A stretch of 64,000 nt of DNA from Branchiostoma floridae (Eukaryota > Chordata > Leptocardii > Amphioxiformes > Branchiostomatidae), in the NCBI RefSeq assembly GCF_000003815.2, contig NC_049980.1, positions 11,400,192-11,464,191 of the forward strand. Direction: 5' to 3'. Positions 12,990 through 24,100 of this stretch are shown here, piece after piece. How positions within the stretch are numbered: the stretch's first letter is position 1; every line of letters begins with the position of its first letter. The position numbers and the translations under genes were made by a program. A model generated the notes under the pieces. The model had not been told where the DNA came from. It did not search any database and saw nothing but the letters and a program-made list of their open reading frames with translations.

Positions 12990-13696
12990 TGTCATATGTT
13001 TCTTATGCCTCTACTACATGTACGTATATCAAGTTTATGCACTTACAACCAACCTACAGGCATTACCTTTCGATATCTCTAACACCGTTGAGACGTTGAT
13101 TGACTAATTTGTGTTTTCACAAATATCTAGTATCGATATGTAACGTTACGGACTTCTTTCTTCAATTGATTTTAGAGTAGAAGAATAAACGTCACTTAAG
13201 TTAGAATAGCGGTTTTTTACAATGCCAACCGATGCTCAGCTATGCTCTACTCGAAAAGTGTGCAATTTAGCCTGTGGCTACGGTATACTTTTCTTAGCTG
13301 ATCTTGATAAACCAATCGTTTTTAACCGATTTCCGTGCTGTCAACAAGAGACTAGCCAAAAAGGCGGGAAAAAGTTCCACCTCGTTTATTTTCTGGTTTC
13401 TGATTGGTTACCATGCACGTGATCCGCCCGTGATAGAAGCGTGGCAAAGATTGATGTTGCAACATCCCCGTCACCAGGGCCAAAATAAGTTAAAGCTCTG
13501 TTCCTGGAGTCCAGCATAAATCGGTATTTATTCATCCCGCTGGGTTTGGCTTCTAATTCGGCAGACACGCCTCGAGCACCCAAGAACCTCACCTCAAGAA
13601 CCCACCTCACCTATCGAAAATTCCTTCTTGGGAGAGTGGATCAAATAAGTCTGTACGGATATGCAGATATGTACTGTTCAGTACAAACGGGTCTAA

Positions 13697-13872
13697 CTAA
13701 ATACCGAAAACAACCGAAAACAACCGAAAACAACCGAAAACAACCGAAAACAACTTTCACTAAATACCGAAAACAACCGAAAACAACTTTCACTAAATAC
13801 CGAAAACAACTTTCACTAATTACCGAAAACAACCGAAAACAACTTTCACTAAATACTGAAAACAACTCGACA
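13697..13872 (+). repeat. ACCGAAAACA satellite, left arm
   Basis: Runs of the decamer CCGAAAACAA are interrupted by CTTTCACTAAATA spacers. It is the mirror of the array at 14700-14806 within the same element. Confidence 0.9.
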
Positions 13873-14699
13873 CAACCATAAACAACAGACAATAATTTCA
13901 GTGGGCTATTATCTAATAATTTTGACTTTATTTTGGACAGGAGTTAGGCTACGATGGATTTATTTGTTTGACGACCCCTGTTATTAATACAATATTAGTA
14001 ATAATAAAGTCAACGATCTCCTTTGCCTGTTCGAATATATTAATGTTCGCATTCAGATTCACGGACCCTGTACGTTATAAACGGGGACTGCTTGGTCAAC
14101 TCGCAAACTCAACAATGGATATCTATATTACTTGGCATCTATTGTGTAACTCCAAGCAGAGGTAACAGTAGGAGCGGGTTGTAGTATTGGCCACAACAAG
14201 AAATAGCAGTCACTGCTATCCCCCGACGAAATCTCTGCTTGGAAAATAGGTTTGCTTATTAATTACTGCTGGGAAATTCTGCTGCCTATTTAGCTAATGT
14301 GTACTACCTTTTTTTTTCTAGCAACCAAAACAATCTAATATATTTCTTGCTCAATTATAACGCATTTCCGCTGCCACAACAAATCGATTTAAACAGAAAA
14401 ACCGCAAACGTGTATTACCACAGAGGCCCCAAATTAAACTATTAAGTGATCAAAATATGGATTTTGCTTTACACCATAAAACAGCGTGTGATCGATGGAA
14501 AGGTGTTTTCACCGGCTACATCCCCTTTGCTGAAAGAATCCTTCCTTCAGAATCACTCCATTCTCTCCCTCGGCCGTGGAGAAAATAATTCAAGAGAGAG
14601 TTACCAGTAGATGAAGATAAAATAGACATTGTTGTTGTTTACGAGTTGTTTTCTGGCTTTTTTGGGTACTGATAGGTTGTTCGTGATTGCTTTCACATT

Positions 14700-14806
14700 T
14701 TTTAGGTGGCTTCGAGTTGTTTTCGGTATTTACCGAGTTGTTTTCGGTTGTTTTCGGTATATTTCAAGTTGTTTTCGGTTGTTTTCGGTTGTTTTCGGTA
14801 TTTAGT
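14700..14806 (-). repeat. ACCGAAAACA satellite, right arm (inverted)
   Basis: GTTGTTTTCGGTTGTTTTCGG units with a GTATTTAGTGAG boundary are the complement of the CTAAATACCGAAAACAACC boundary in the left array. Confidence 0.9.
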
Positions 14807-15040
14807 GAGACCGGTACAAACATGGTGTGTTTGCTTCTTGCACTAACGTTATATGCGGTTTACGCATATAGTAACAAGTTCGTACATATTGATACCAGTT
14901 ATTTGTGAAAACACAAATAAGTCCATCATCATCTCATCAGTGTTGGAGATATCGAAAGTTAATGCCTGTAGGTTGGTTGCATGTGCAAAGACTTGATATA
15001 ACTTTACGTACATAGTCATAGGAAGCATGTAACGTTATAT

Positions 15041-18000
15041 AAGCAACACAAACATTGACCTACACGGCTACTAATGGAAAAGCACATCTGTCGGCGTTCT
15101 AAATGCCTGGCTTCTGGCATTAAGCAGCCTGGATACAATCAAAATATATCACTGGTGACACTCATATTTTTGACAGTTATTCTGCGGGATGTTCTTTGTG
15201 CTGTTACATTGACAAACGATAATGACCAGATGTTCAACCTGCAAATTAAACGAAAACGCTCTGTATGTACATGGTATTGTACGAGTATCAAATACAAAGT
15301 CATGCATAGAACGTGATTTTGGTTTAATTGTCAGACCTATAGGATCTGGACTCAGCTAAAATATTCTCGTGGTTATAAAGTAACGTTATGAATAGCAGAT
15401 TCAATAACATACAGTTTGCTACACTGTTATGATGACGCTTGTGCGACCGATAGCTTAAGGCAACGTTAAACCTAATGCTTCACAACTCCATTTTAGACAA
15501 GTTTCACGTTGATTTTTTCCTATGGGTTTGTTGATGTAGATTGTGCTGATTGGGGCGGTTTTAAATATCTTGCAAAACTGGTAAAACGTCCTATCTTGAT
15601 CTAATGTAATCTAAAGTTTCTTTCAGAGATGAAAATGCATGCCACTTGCAGTGAGATTGCCATTCGCAGTGATTAGATATATCTGATAGAGTGAAGTACT
15701 TTTTACCTTGCATTCTTCGTTCCCTTCCAGACACAGCGATCTTGCGGCCTGTGAAAAATAAGCAACAACAAGCTACAGTGACAAGCGGTAATTTTTCTGA
15801 TAAATGAACTGGGGTCGCTGTAAAATTAAAACAGCCTTCAGCTAGATTAGTTAGGATTTGTGAAAAGCTACATGGAAATCGAAATTTAGCATGGCTTATC
15901 CGCTTGATTGTCCGTAGTAAAAGAAAACCTTATTCTGGTAAAGCGTACAATGTAGCTAGCCCACACAGCATGTCAAACATTGTAGTATCTCACTAATTTT
16001 GGTTTGTTTATAGGTTGGCTTTTAATTTATGTGTTCGATTACCTCATATGATGCTGCAAATGCTAGCATCTCTTGCATTATGTGTCCATGTAACTTAAAC
16101 AAAAAGTCTTCCCATTTCGTCTTAAACCAACACGATAGCTGTCGACTTGTAGAACAAACAACAGCTTTTGTCACAGACCGATGTCTTCCAAAAAACTTAT
16201 AAATGACTTTGTCAGCTGGATAGTCGCCAAAGTGGAAAATTTGTTGGGAGATGGAGAGTGAAGACCACGCCACTGGCGATCATCCCCGACCGCCTGTCAG
16301 CAGACAAACCGCACGAACATGCCGCTGTAAGGCCTGCGGAAACCAGTGGAACGATCAGTCATATCCTCCATTAGGCCAGCGACAGCCCATCATCACCAAC
16401 ATGTGTCCAGTGCCAAGAAAAACGTGCTTCAGGGTTAGACTCACTCGCCTTCCACCGGATGATTAGGCAGCGATCGATTTTGAAAGCGTGTTAGTTGTGC
16501 TGATAGGGTTTATTTCTGTCGGACTAATGGTGGAAGACTATTACCAGAAGTTATAAACCATCGGGATGTCTCGCAGTGAAAAATACTTAAGTATCGCCTT
16601 TATCAGGAGCTTTGGGTTTACGCCAGGACGTTTTATCCTATTAGCCCTGCAAATCATGTTCTTCACGACAGAATTTTAACTAAGAAGAGGCATAATTGTC
16701 AAGTTCAATGTCCTAACATCTTTGACGCTACACTTGTTTTTATCGATCAGCCTAGGAGCGCACTATTTTGACCAACTGACGCACATCGAGGACAGCTAGA
16801 TATATGTTAAGACAGCTCAAGCGATCATAAAGAACATAAAGAATATCATCAAAGATCTATCATTATATCATCATCTCCATCGTGTATGCAAAGTCGTAAA
16901 GGGGTAAATTTGCGTGTTAGGGGAATCGCATCAATCTAAAAAAAAACTACTCCCTCACATAGGAAAGAAATAGTACCAGAAGACGCTTTTACGTACGGCG
17001 CGTGACCGATGACGACCACGAAGGGTTTGACGGGCATAAGATGAGATATGAGATGAGTTCTATATATTTCATCCTGTACCGAACAGGACTGGTGAGTATT
17101 TCATTCCCACAGAGACTGGCAGTGTGACACCCTTCGAGGACGATGAACTACAGATAATAGTCGTTTTATACACTGTATACCTAGCGTTCTCCTAGATCCT
17201 GGAAGAACCACTATATTCGTAAAATAAAGTTTGTTTTCGTAGTTGAGAGAGATGTTGTCTCTACGTACACTCTCCACTTCTACACTAGGCATAGACTGTG
17301 AGGTACTGATGATGTTGCCGGTGATAGTGGTGATGTGGCGGTTCAACAAGTTATCAACTTGGTGTCCTCTCACATAAAAAGCTCCACACCCCAGCTTACT
17401 TGGTGTCTACTGTCCCGCATCTGCCGCGAGGATAAAGTAAGCGAAAGCTAACGTTGTTAGTTGTTGGTGTTCCTCTGTTTATCAAAGAGTGATGCAGTGG
17501 AAAATGTGGCACTAGTTATTTACAACAGCACACATTATGAGGCCGAAGTAAAAGATTTGTTAAGATATTTTTCACAATTTCTTCAAGCTTCTTCTTTAAC
17601 CAGAAAAATTGTGATAAAGCTACATTTCTTCCAAAATCAGAAAACGCAATCGTCATTGAAAGCCTGATAAGTCAATTTCCTATAAATTACGTTAAACATT
17701 ATAGATAGAATAGACATTCTTTTTACCTTTTTTTGTCAACGTTAATATATAACATATAGGTGTGTTCCTTTCCATATAACCGTTGGGCATTAGTTTTCAA
17801 ATAAAAAAATATACCGTTTTTTAGCATCATAAATTTATATTGCTTTATACCCGCTATGTACATGGAAAGTATGCTCAATCTGGTTTCCTATCAAGGTATC
17901 GCTTTGACAACATTTAGCTGTGCAGAAAGAGATGAACGTTATCCAACAAATAAAACATTCTACATTGTAATTGCATAGGATACGGTTATAATTCCTAAGC

Positions 18001-19007
18001 TGTGGAGTCTTGTGCAAGTGCTAACTAACAATAGCACTGGACTCGCAAAGAGTAGCCGTACGATACGTGATTGAGGAAGGCAATGGGAGATTATCCGGTA
18101 TTGATTACCCCTAATTACCACTAAACGAGCTAATTCAAACAGTAATCCATCTTTCGGAGCTGATTTATCCAATTAAATGCTCTGTTAGGGTTTTCAATTG
18201 AGTGCCTGGTCCTCGTATATTTGTCAGCTTACGGGAATTAGATGATGCTGTTCAGTGCTCTAAAAAGCTCAAATGCAGTTCGCTTACAAAGTCCTTTGTA
18301 GTGCGAGTGCGTGTTAACGATATTCTAACGATTGCGGGCATAATACATTTCTTGCTATGGCTTACATCGACTCCGATTCCTTTAAAGGTTAAAAACGGTG
18401 TTTGGTCTTTCTTGGTCCATGCAAAGTGGGCTGAAATTGAAATGATCTGATGTAGTAGAGAGACGTATCTTTCGGGATACACTTCAACTGGAAAGAAATG
18501 TCTTGTTCGAAACGATTTCAGACTGGCAAGGCAATCTGTAAATAAGGCATAAAGAGCGTCTTGAAGTGCAAGGGCCATGGTCTGCCATGCATATGTTCGT
18601 AGTTATAGTTGCTACGTATCGTCAAATCTGGCACAGACCAAAAACAAAATGACACCGTTTCTCTTCTTTTTTTTCCACACTTTTGGTTTCTTGTTGAACA
18701 AAAAGCATTTGCTTTGTCATCTGATACCACAATAAAAGAATGTACTCAAAGAACGTAGATAAAATCGTTGACTGGAATTGAGCGCATACAATTTTGGCCA
18801 AAATTTGAAAAGAAATCAGAATTATTTACCAATGTTCTTGAAGATAATCTAGTGGTATACACGGAGAGAAGAATCACATTTTGAAGGAGAAATGTGCCAA
18901 AGTACGGCGACCGCTCATGTCGAAAATGGTAAAACTCATCACGGATTGCGTCTGGTTTAATACCATTGCGATTGATTTTTCTACCATTAAATATTAATAT
19001 TTTGTAA
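15041..19007. other. Intergenic sequence, no supported gene
   Basis: Short open frames on both strands, the largest about 108 codons (18252-18578, minus). None shows a recognisable domain or a coherent chain of splice sites. If the signal-peptide exon at 19484-19549 belongs to a longer gene, its downstream exons would lie here, but I could not identify them. Confidence 0.4.
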
Positions 19008-19549
19008 TCAGACGCAACAGGTACCCCGTGGCATTGACGCTCCACCATCGCCATCGCCTTCACGCATCCACTGTGTCTAGGAGACAGGCGTTTTGGGTTT
19101 GCAGATAATTATCCATGATCACACACATGCGGTAAAACATTGGATGAAAATATTACCTACAACAGTACGATTGGCACATTTTGACGACATATAACAGAAA
19201 ATCAACCTCAGTACGTTTAGATAAAAGGAAAGAAGTCTTAAAGAATAACACTTATTTCTGCTAAGGACTCGATCATAAACATCGTACGATTGTCGTACTA
19301 TCGCACACCGGTCATGGGGGTATTCTTATAATAGCCGTGCAGCTGCCTTGCAAAATCTAGCTGTCCTGACTTAGATTCTTGCCAGCGGTTGGCTCGGTCA
19401 CAGCTTGCTTGAAAATTCTACATCAAAATCCTACGACGACCTAGAAATAATGTGACCGCGCCGTAAAGATTCGTAAAACTTACCGCAAAGGAAACGCAAA
19501 CAGCAACAAGTAGGCAGAGGACGGACAGAAGGAGAGAGAACCTCGGCAT
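19008..19549 (-). CDS. Candidate small secreted protein: signal-peptide exon plus tentative second exon
   Basis: The first exon (19549-19484) is the solid part. Its ATG follows a GC-rich leader and encodes 22 residues, MPRFSLLLSVLCLL followed by VAVCVSFA. This is a textbook signal peptide, and it ends at a strong GCG|GTAAGT donor in phase 0. The nearest in-phase acceptor I could see (CTCCTAG before 19076) gives 22 more residues starting TQWMREGDGDGG and ending PRGTCCV before a TGA at 19008. The total is 44 residues with two adjacent cysteines near the end. The second exon is speculative because the tract before its acceptor is only moderately pyrimidine-rich and other acceptors are possible. 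A longer gene with unseen exons is the main alternative. I do not recognise the product. Confidence 0.3.
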
Positions 19550-20189
19550 CTTCTGGTCACTGAGGCCTCGGCAACAAACGTTCAGTCGTTCAGGCGGAGT
19601 CGCAACCGCCGCTGTTCGTCGGGTCTGCGGCCACTTGGATATGGTGGAATAACGCGGATCAGTACCATTTATTACATATTCTTTCCCAGGAGGGTATGGT
19701 GGGGGTGTTCTCAACTGATTAGCATAATGAGCCTCTGAATCGTGCTTGACACGCCCACTCGAGACGCGGGGGTGTAGAACATGTTGTCAAACGTACCCCA
19801 ATCACCGGACGCAATTAGCAACTTCTAGGCGTCAAGGTGGTCCAATCCAGTCATTGGCATTGGCGATAATTCTGGCACATACTGTCGCGTACACTCTACT
19901 TGTCGTATCTTCATAAAATCTGACCCGTTTTTAGCGCAAAATGTTGTTATATCAATCTACATATCAACAGCATTTTTTGCTGTTATGGTTAACGTTATTT
20001 GTCTAAAGATAAGATAACGTGAAACTGGTATCATCATAAGAGGTAATCGTTCACCTTTGTCTGGCAACTTGAGATAACGTATCCCTTACGATCGGTGCAT
20101 TTCGACATGACCGCATAAAAGAACAGCTAAAACGACGTCAACCAGTTGAAATTGTTGGTAGTAAACAATGATTGCAGCGGCGGGATGTT
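19550..20189. other. Upstream region of the 19.5 kb exon; no gene seen
   Basis: The CpG-containing stretch at 19560-19640 would be the 5' UTR or promoter of the minus-strand signal-peptide exon. Nothing else was recognised. Confidence 0.4.
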
Positions 20190-20592
20190 ATTGCAGGATT
20201 TTCCTACAACTACTGCAGGATGTTCCTTCAACTACTGCAGGGTGCACCTACAACTACTGCAGGATGTTCCTACAACTACTGCAGGGTGTTCCTACAACTA
20301 CTGCAGGATGTTCCTACAACTACTGCAGGGTGTTCCTACAACCACTGCAGGATGTTCCTACAACTACTGCAGGATGTTCCTACAACTACTGCAGGATGTT
20401 CCTACAACTACTGCAGGATGTTCGTACTATTATTGCAGAATGTTCCTACAACTACTGCAGGATGTTCGTACTATTATTGCAGAATGTTCCTACTGTTATT
20501 GCAGGATGTTCCTACAACCACTGCAAAATGTTCTTAGCTAGAACTACTGTGGGAGGTTCTTACAGCAACTGCGGGATGTCCTTACAACTGCA
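20190..20592 (+). repeat. 22-bp minisatellite containing PstI sites
   Basis: About 16 copies of AGGATGTTCCTACAACTACTGC. Most copies contain CTGCAG, and the right end decays (TATTATTGCAG, then GCAACTGCGGGA). Because 22 is not a multiple of three and the unit has no stop in this orientation, all three plus frames stay open for 120-150 codons, each encoding the same 22-residue cycle in a different register. I read this as non-coding. Confidence 0.9.
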
Positions 20593-21099
20593 GATGCCGA
20601 AGCCAATGGACGACGATGCCAAGTGAATAGTTATGGTTAGTATCAACAGCCGCAGGAGGTAGGATTATGTTTGGAACATTTATATCTGCGATGCTATTGG
20701 ATGGACATGGTGACGTCAGAATGACGCACTTATGCGATCAAGCAGGTGAAGCTAAAAAGATGTCTGCCACTCATCATAAAACATGATGCTTTAACATAAG
20801 GAAAATTATTCTAATTGCAATGTCTCTAATAAGTGCTGCTCAAGCGTGCTAACTGTCATTCTTTGTCTAAACCAAAGTGTTAGAATTCGAACATGATATT
20901 TGATAAATCATCAGCTGTCATAGTTGTCAACCATCTACATTTGATATTAACCATTGGCTTACCAACTGCTGTATACAGCTATAATATGGTAACTGCTGCA
21001 AGAAAATGACCAATATGTTTTGAATGAGAAGGAGAGATTCGAGCATGTTCCGTAGATGTAGTCTTTAAGCAAGACTACATTTATCTTCTTTTCTTTCAG
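20593..21099. other. Intergenic sequence, no supported gene
   Basis: Nothing recognised except the long pyrimidine tract (21072-21097) that forms the acceptor of the next entry. Confidence 0.4.
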
Positions 21100-21165
21100 G
21101 TGAAGGAGATACAAGCCCGCCTTCAGATTGATGACCTAACATCCGAATCTCTGTTCTGGCCATGA
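21100..21165 (+). CDS. Possible terminal coding exon
   Basis: A strong branch and pyrimidine tract ending CTTTTCTTTCAG is followed by a short open stretch, VKEIQARLQIDDLTSESLFW plus P, then TGA. The charged, hydrophilic residues look like the C-terminus of a real protein. No upstream exon could be linked to it. It may instead be a chance acceptor or a non-coding exon. Confidence 0.22.
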   Translation: MKEIQARLQIDDLTSESLFWP

Positions 21166-24100
21166 CAAAGGCTTGCGGTTCGCGTTACACCGTTCGGCCT
21201 AAGACGCTTTCAATAATTGAGCGCCGTCGAAAATCCGAGACCCCAAAAGGGAAGTGAGACACAATCGTTTTCCAATCATTTCCTCCTAAATGCGGCCCTG
21301 CAGGACATATTGGAAATTGCCTGGGCCGGCCCGAATGTCGCGAGGAAGGCACTTACTGACCTTTGTTTCAATCGCCGCTGTCCCTTGTGGTCAAAGGAGT
21401 CTTGACACCATAAAGACAACAAAGGTGTTAAAAGCAAGCCGCCTCATTGTAGAGAAGAATATAGGTTTTAACGTCCTTTCCCTTGCTCCGCTGAAAGGAT
21501 TGCTTCAATTCTTTACTACTTTATATACTGTATACCTGTACAACTGCTGGTACATCGTACCTACATTTCGTGATTTCATGATTAGCAGAATTTTATGCCA
21601 ATTATGCAAAAAAACTATACCCGGTGTTTTACCGTCTTGTTTGGCCTATTGCTACGCCTTTGGCCGGATTGGTATGGAAACCATGTTCTCCATAGCGCCT
21701 ACAGGGGAAAAGAAAAGATGAGGAAGTAGCTAATTATAACTAGCTACACATGAAACCTCCAGATCCAGCTCCCACTGCCGATGGCGCTTCGGTGTAAGTT
21801 ATTCCGGTAGGAGTACGTCGACGTCTCTGCCTCTTGAAAAATTAAACTCCTTTCTGCGACGTATTCTTTCATAATACGTCTATGAAATATTACGAATGCA
21901 AAAGCTTCCTGAAAGGTTAAGTATTGATAGAGATCTGAAAATATGTAGTACATGTATGTTAAGAATTATATAACACTTTGAAATTCGCTAATAAGATGGA
22001 ACTGTAACTAAAAGAGAATAATCGATTTTTCCAATGAGGTTGTATTTTAACGACAAGTCACATGTAAGTTGTTGAGGTTACGACTAGACAATAGACTAAA
22101 GATGACACTTCCCACCAATCCTGTCATTATGAGTTTGCGTGTACAGCTGACTAGCATTTCATTTGATGTACCTTCAGGTTCGTGCCCTTTGTCTTCGTTA
22201 GTTCCTAATAGAGCGTAATTGCGTCTTTCTCGGTGTATTAATGGTCTAGATTACTTTTCCGCCTTGATCTAAGATTGCTTCTGCGAGATTGCTCTCTAGA
22301 GTCGCTGGTTTTGATTGTTTAGATTGTTTAGCGGTCGTTACAACTTCCTGTGCGAGATGAGTTGCCATCAGTGGCGTCGAAAATGTTTGGTCTTGGAATT
22401 GAACCTGACAACTTACTTTTGAGAGGCCGTTGATGATGAAACTGTTTTTGAATTATCAGCAAGAGCATATCGACTATCAAAGGTAATATATGTTACATCA
22501 GAGAGTTGAGTCATCTTCTCAGTTTTCAACTTGATGTATACATAGATATACATAGGCTCATTACTTACCTTTCTAAACAATATTGGTCTCTTACAAATTA
22601 CAGACCGATGGATATCAATAGACACCTTTAGCTAATCGTCTGGATGATGGCTTCCATATCAAAGGGACTGTATCCGATTTCCAGGGATTTGGCTAGGTTA
22701 TGACACATTTTGGATAATTGAAAAATTGTACTTGCGATGTCGTCGTATTATTTGCGCAAGCCCGCAAGATGATGCAGTCTTCCCAGACATGACAGATCAA
22801 AGCTAGAAAACAAGAGTGCGAGGCTAGCATGCCTCCATGAAATATTTCGAATTGAATTATTCTATTTGTTTATTGTGGTTCATTAATCACGCGACCATAA
22901 TGTGCCCATTGATCACTTTGTTTCAAACCATGGTGGACGCGACTAGCATATAGAATATTATATACACGACTGCAAAAATGTATACAGACCAAAAATATAA
23001 GCTCTTATGAAATAGTAACCTCTCCTCATTGACCCTATGAGCTAGAATGTCTGTAATGTCTGATTAATAACTAGTTCTATTATCACCTCTGAACTCTACT
23101 TCCTGTCACTGCAGCTAGTCTGACCAACTTCTCACTCATTTCCTGGCAGTTACTGCACTGCCGTTTTTTATTAACTGAGAACTCACAAGAACACAAACAT
23201 TCAGATTCTAAACACACCGAAAACGTAGACACAACCTTTGTATACATGAAGTCAAAACAAGTTGTCGTTGCCTTGTTTGCCATCGAGTACGCTAAGTGCG
23301 ATCAATACAGGGATTTACTATAGATTGATCACGCCAAATGAAAAAAAAAAGAGAGCTTCAAATTTCCCAGTTGGGAATTAGCCTATTCAGTTGAAAGTGA
23401 AATGGATGATTAACAAAGTAGTACCTGGACCAATCATTCGTTAGATTATTCAAGATTGTTTCTGGGAAGCAGTTTTTATAGATCGATAGTGATACCTATA
23501 TGTATTTATTGGAAAACTACGAGCATTATTTTTTTTTCATTCCTATTTAAAAAAATAAAGACAATAGTGGAGTTCAGTCGCCAACTAACAGCATTTCTTT
23601 AACATCAAATTCCATGTCTAGATGTGATTTTTATTTCATCAGGTTAAACACCATTGCCTTGTCTCCAAGCAGATGTGAGGAGGAGGTGAACAGTAAAAAA
23701 AAAATACTTAAAATGTTTCAAACAACCAGGCGTAGAACATCTAGACGATCCAAATTCATACATCTGCCGGACGATCAAAAATTTGACCGGTAGCTTTAAA
23801 AAATCGCCGAGGGGCGACGATACTGAAATAACATTCTGCACACAGTGCTCTCAGGTAAGGAATGCCTTAGGCGGAATCACATAAGAACAGCTCGCCAGTG
23901 TCAGTACCAACAAATCACGGCGTTCTCAGGACAGGACAAGCACAGCAAAATCAATAGATTTGTAATAAAAACCTGGCATGAAAATCTTTCATATTCCTGC
24001 TGGGCCAATGTAAATGTGGAAGTAAGGATTTACCACGCTTTAATAATTCTGCTGGGAGGTTACCTGGTCTTAGCCGAAATTATGACTTTCCGTTGGAAGT

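Larger units (their letters stand above)
12990..15040. mobile_element. Large inverted-repeat (foldback-type) element, about 2 kb
   Basis: The stretch 13039-13126 is closely matched, as reverse complement, by 14901-14988 (shared GAGATATCGAAAG, AATGCCTGTAGGTTGG and an ATTTGTG..CACAAAT palindrome). Similarity decays outward to about 12990 and 15040. Further in, satellites of ACCGAAAACAAC (left) and GTTGTTTTCGGT (right) lie in mirrored orientation. The left arm holds about 500 bp without counterpart before its satellite, and the middle (13890-14640) is unique. No transposase frame is visible. I infer a non-autonomous foldback transposon. Confidence 0.75.

Noticed and set aside
18252-19063. Minus-strand frames of about 105 codons (18252-18578 and 18746-19063) considered as exons downstream of the 19.5 kb signal peptide
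   Set aside because: No acceptor gives the needed phase 0 into either frame, and no domain is recognisable. They are left as unsupported.
20190-20592. Regular repeats considered as a CRISPR-like array
   Set aside because: The repeats abut with no unique spacers and the genome is eukaryotic. It is a minisatellite.
21290-21721. 143-codon plus-strand frame
   Set aside because: No domain or signal peptide; the frame begins within unrelated sequence. It is probably chance.
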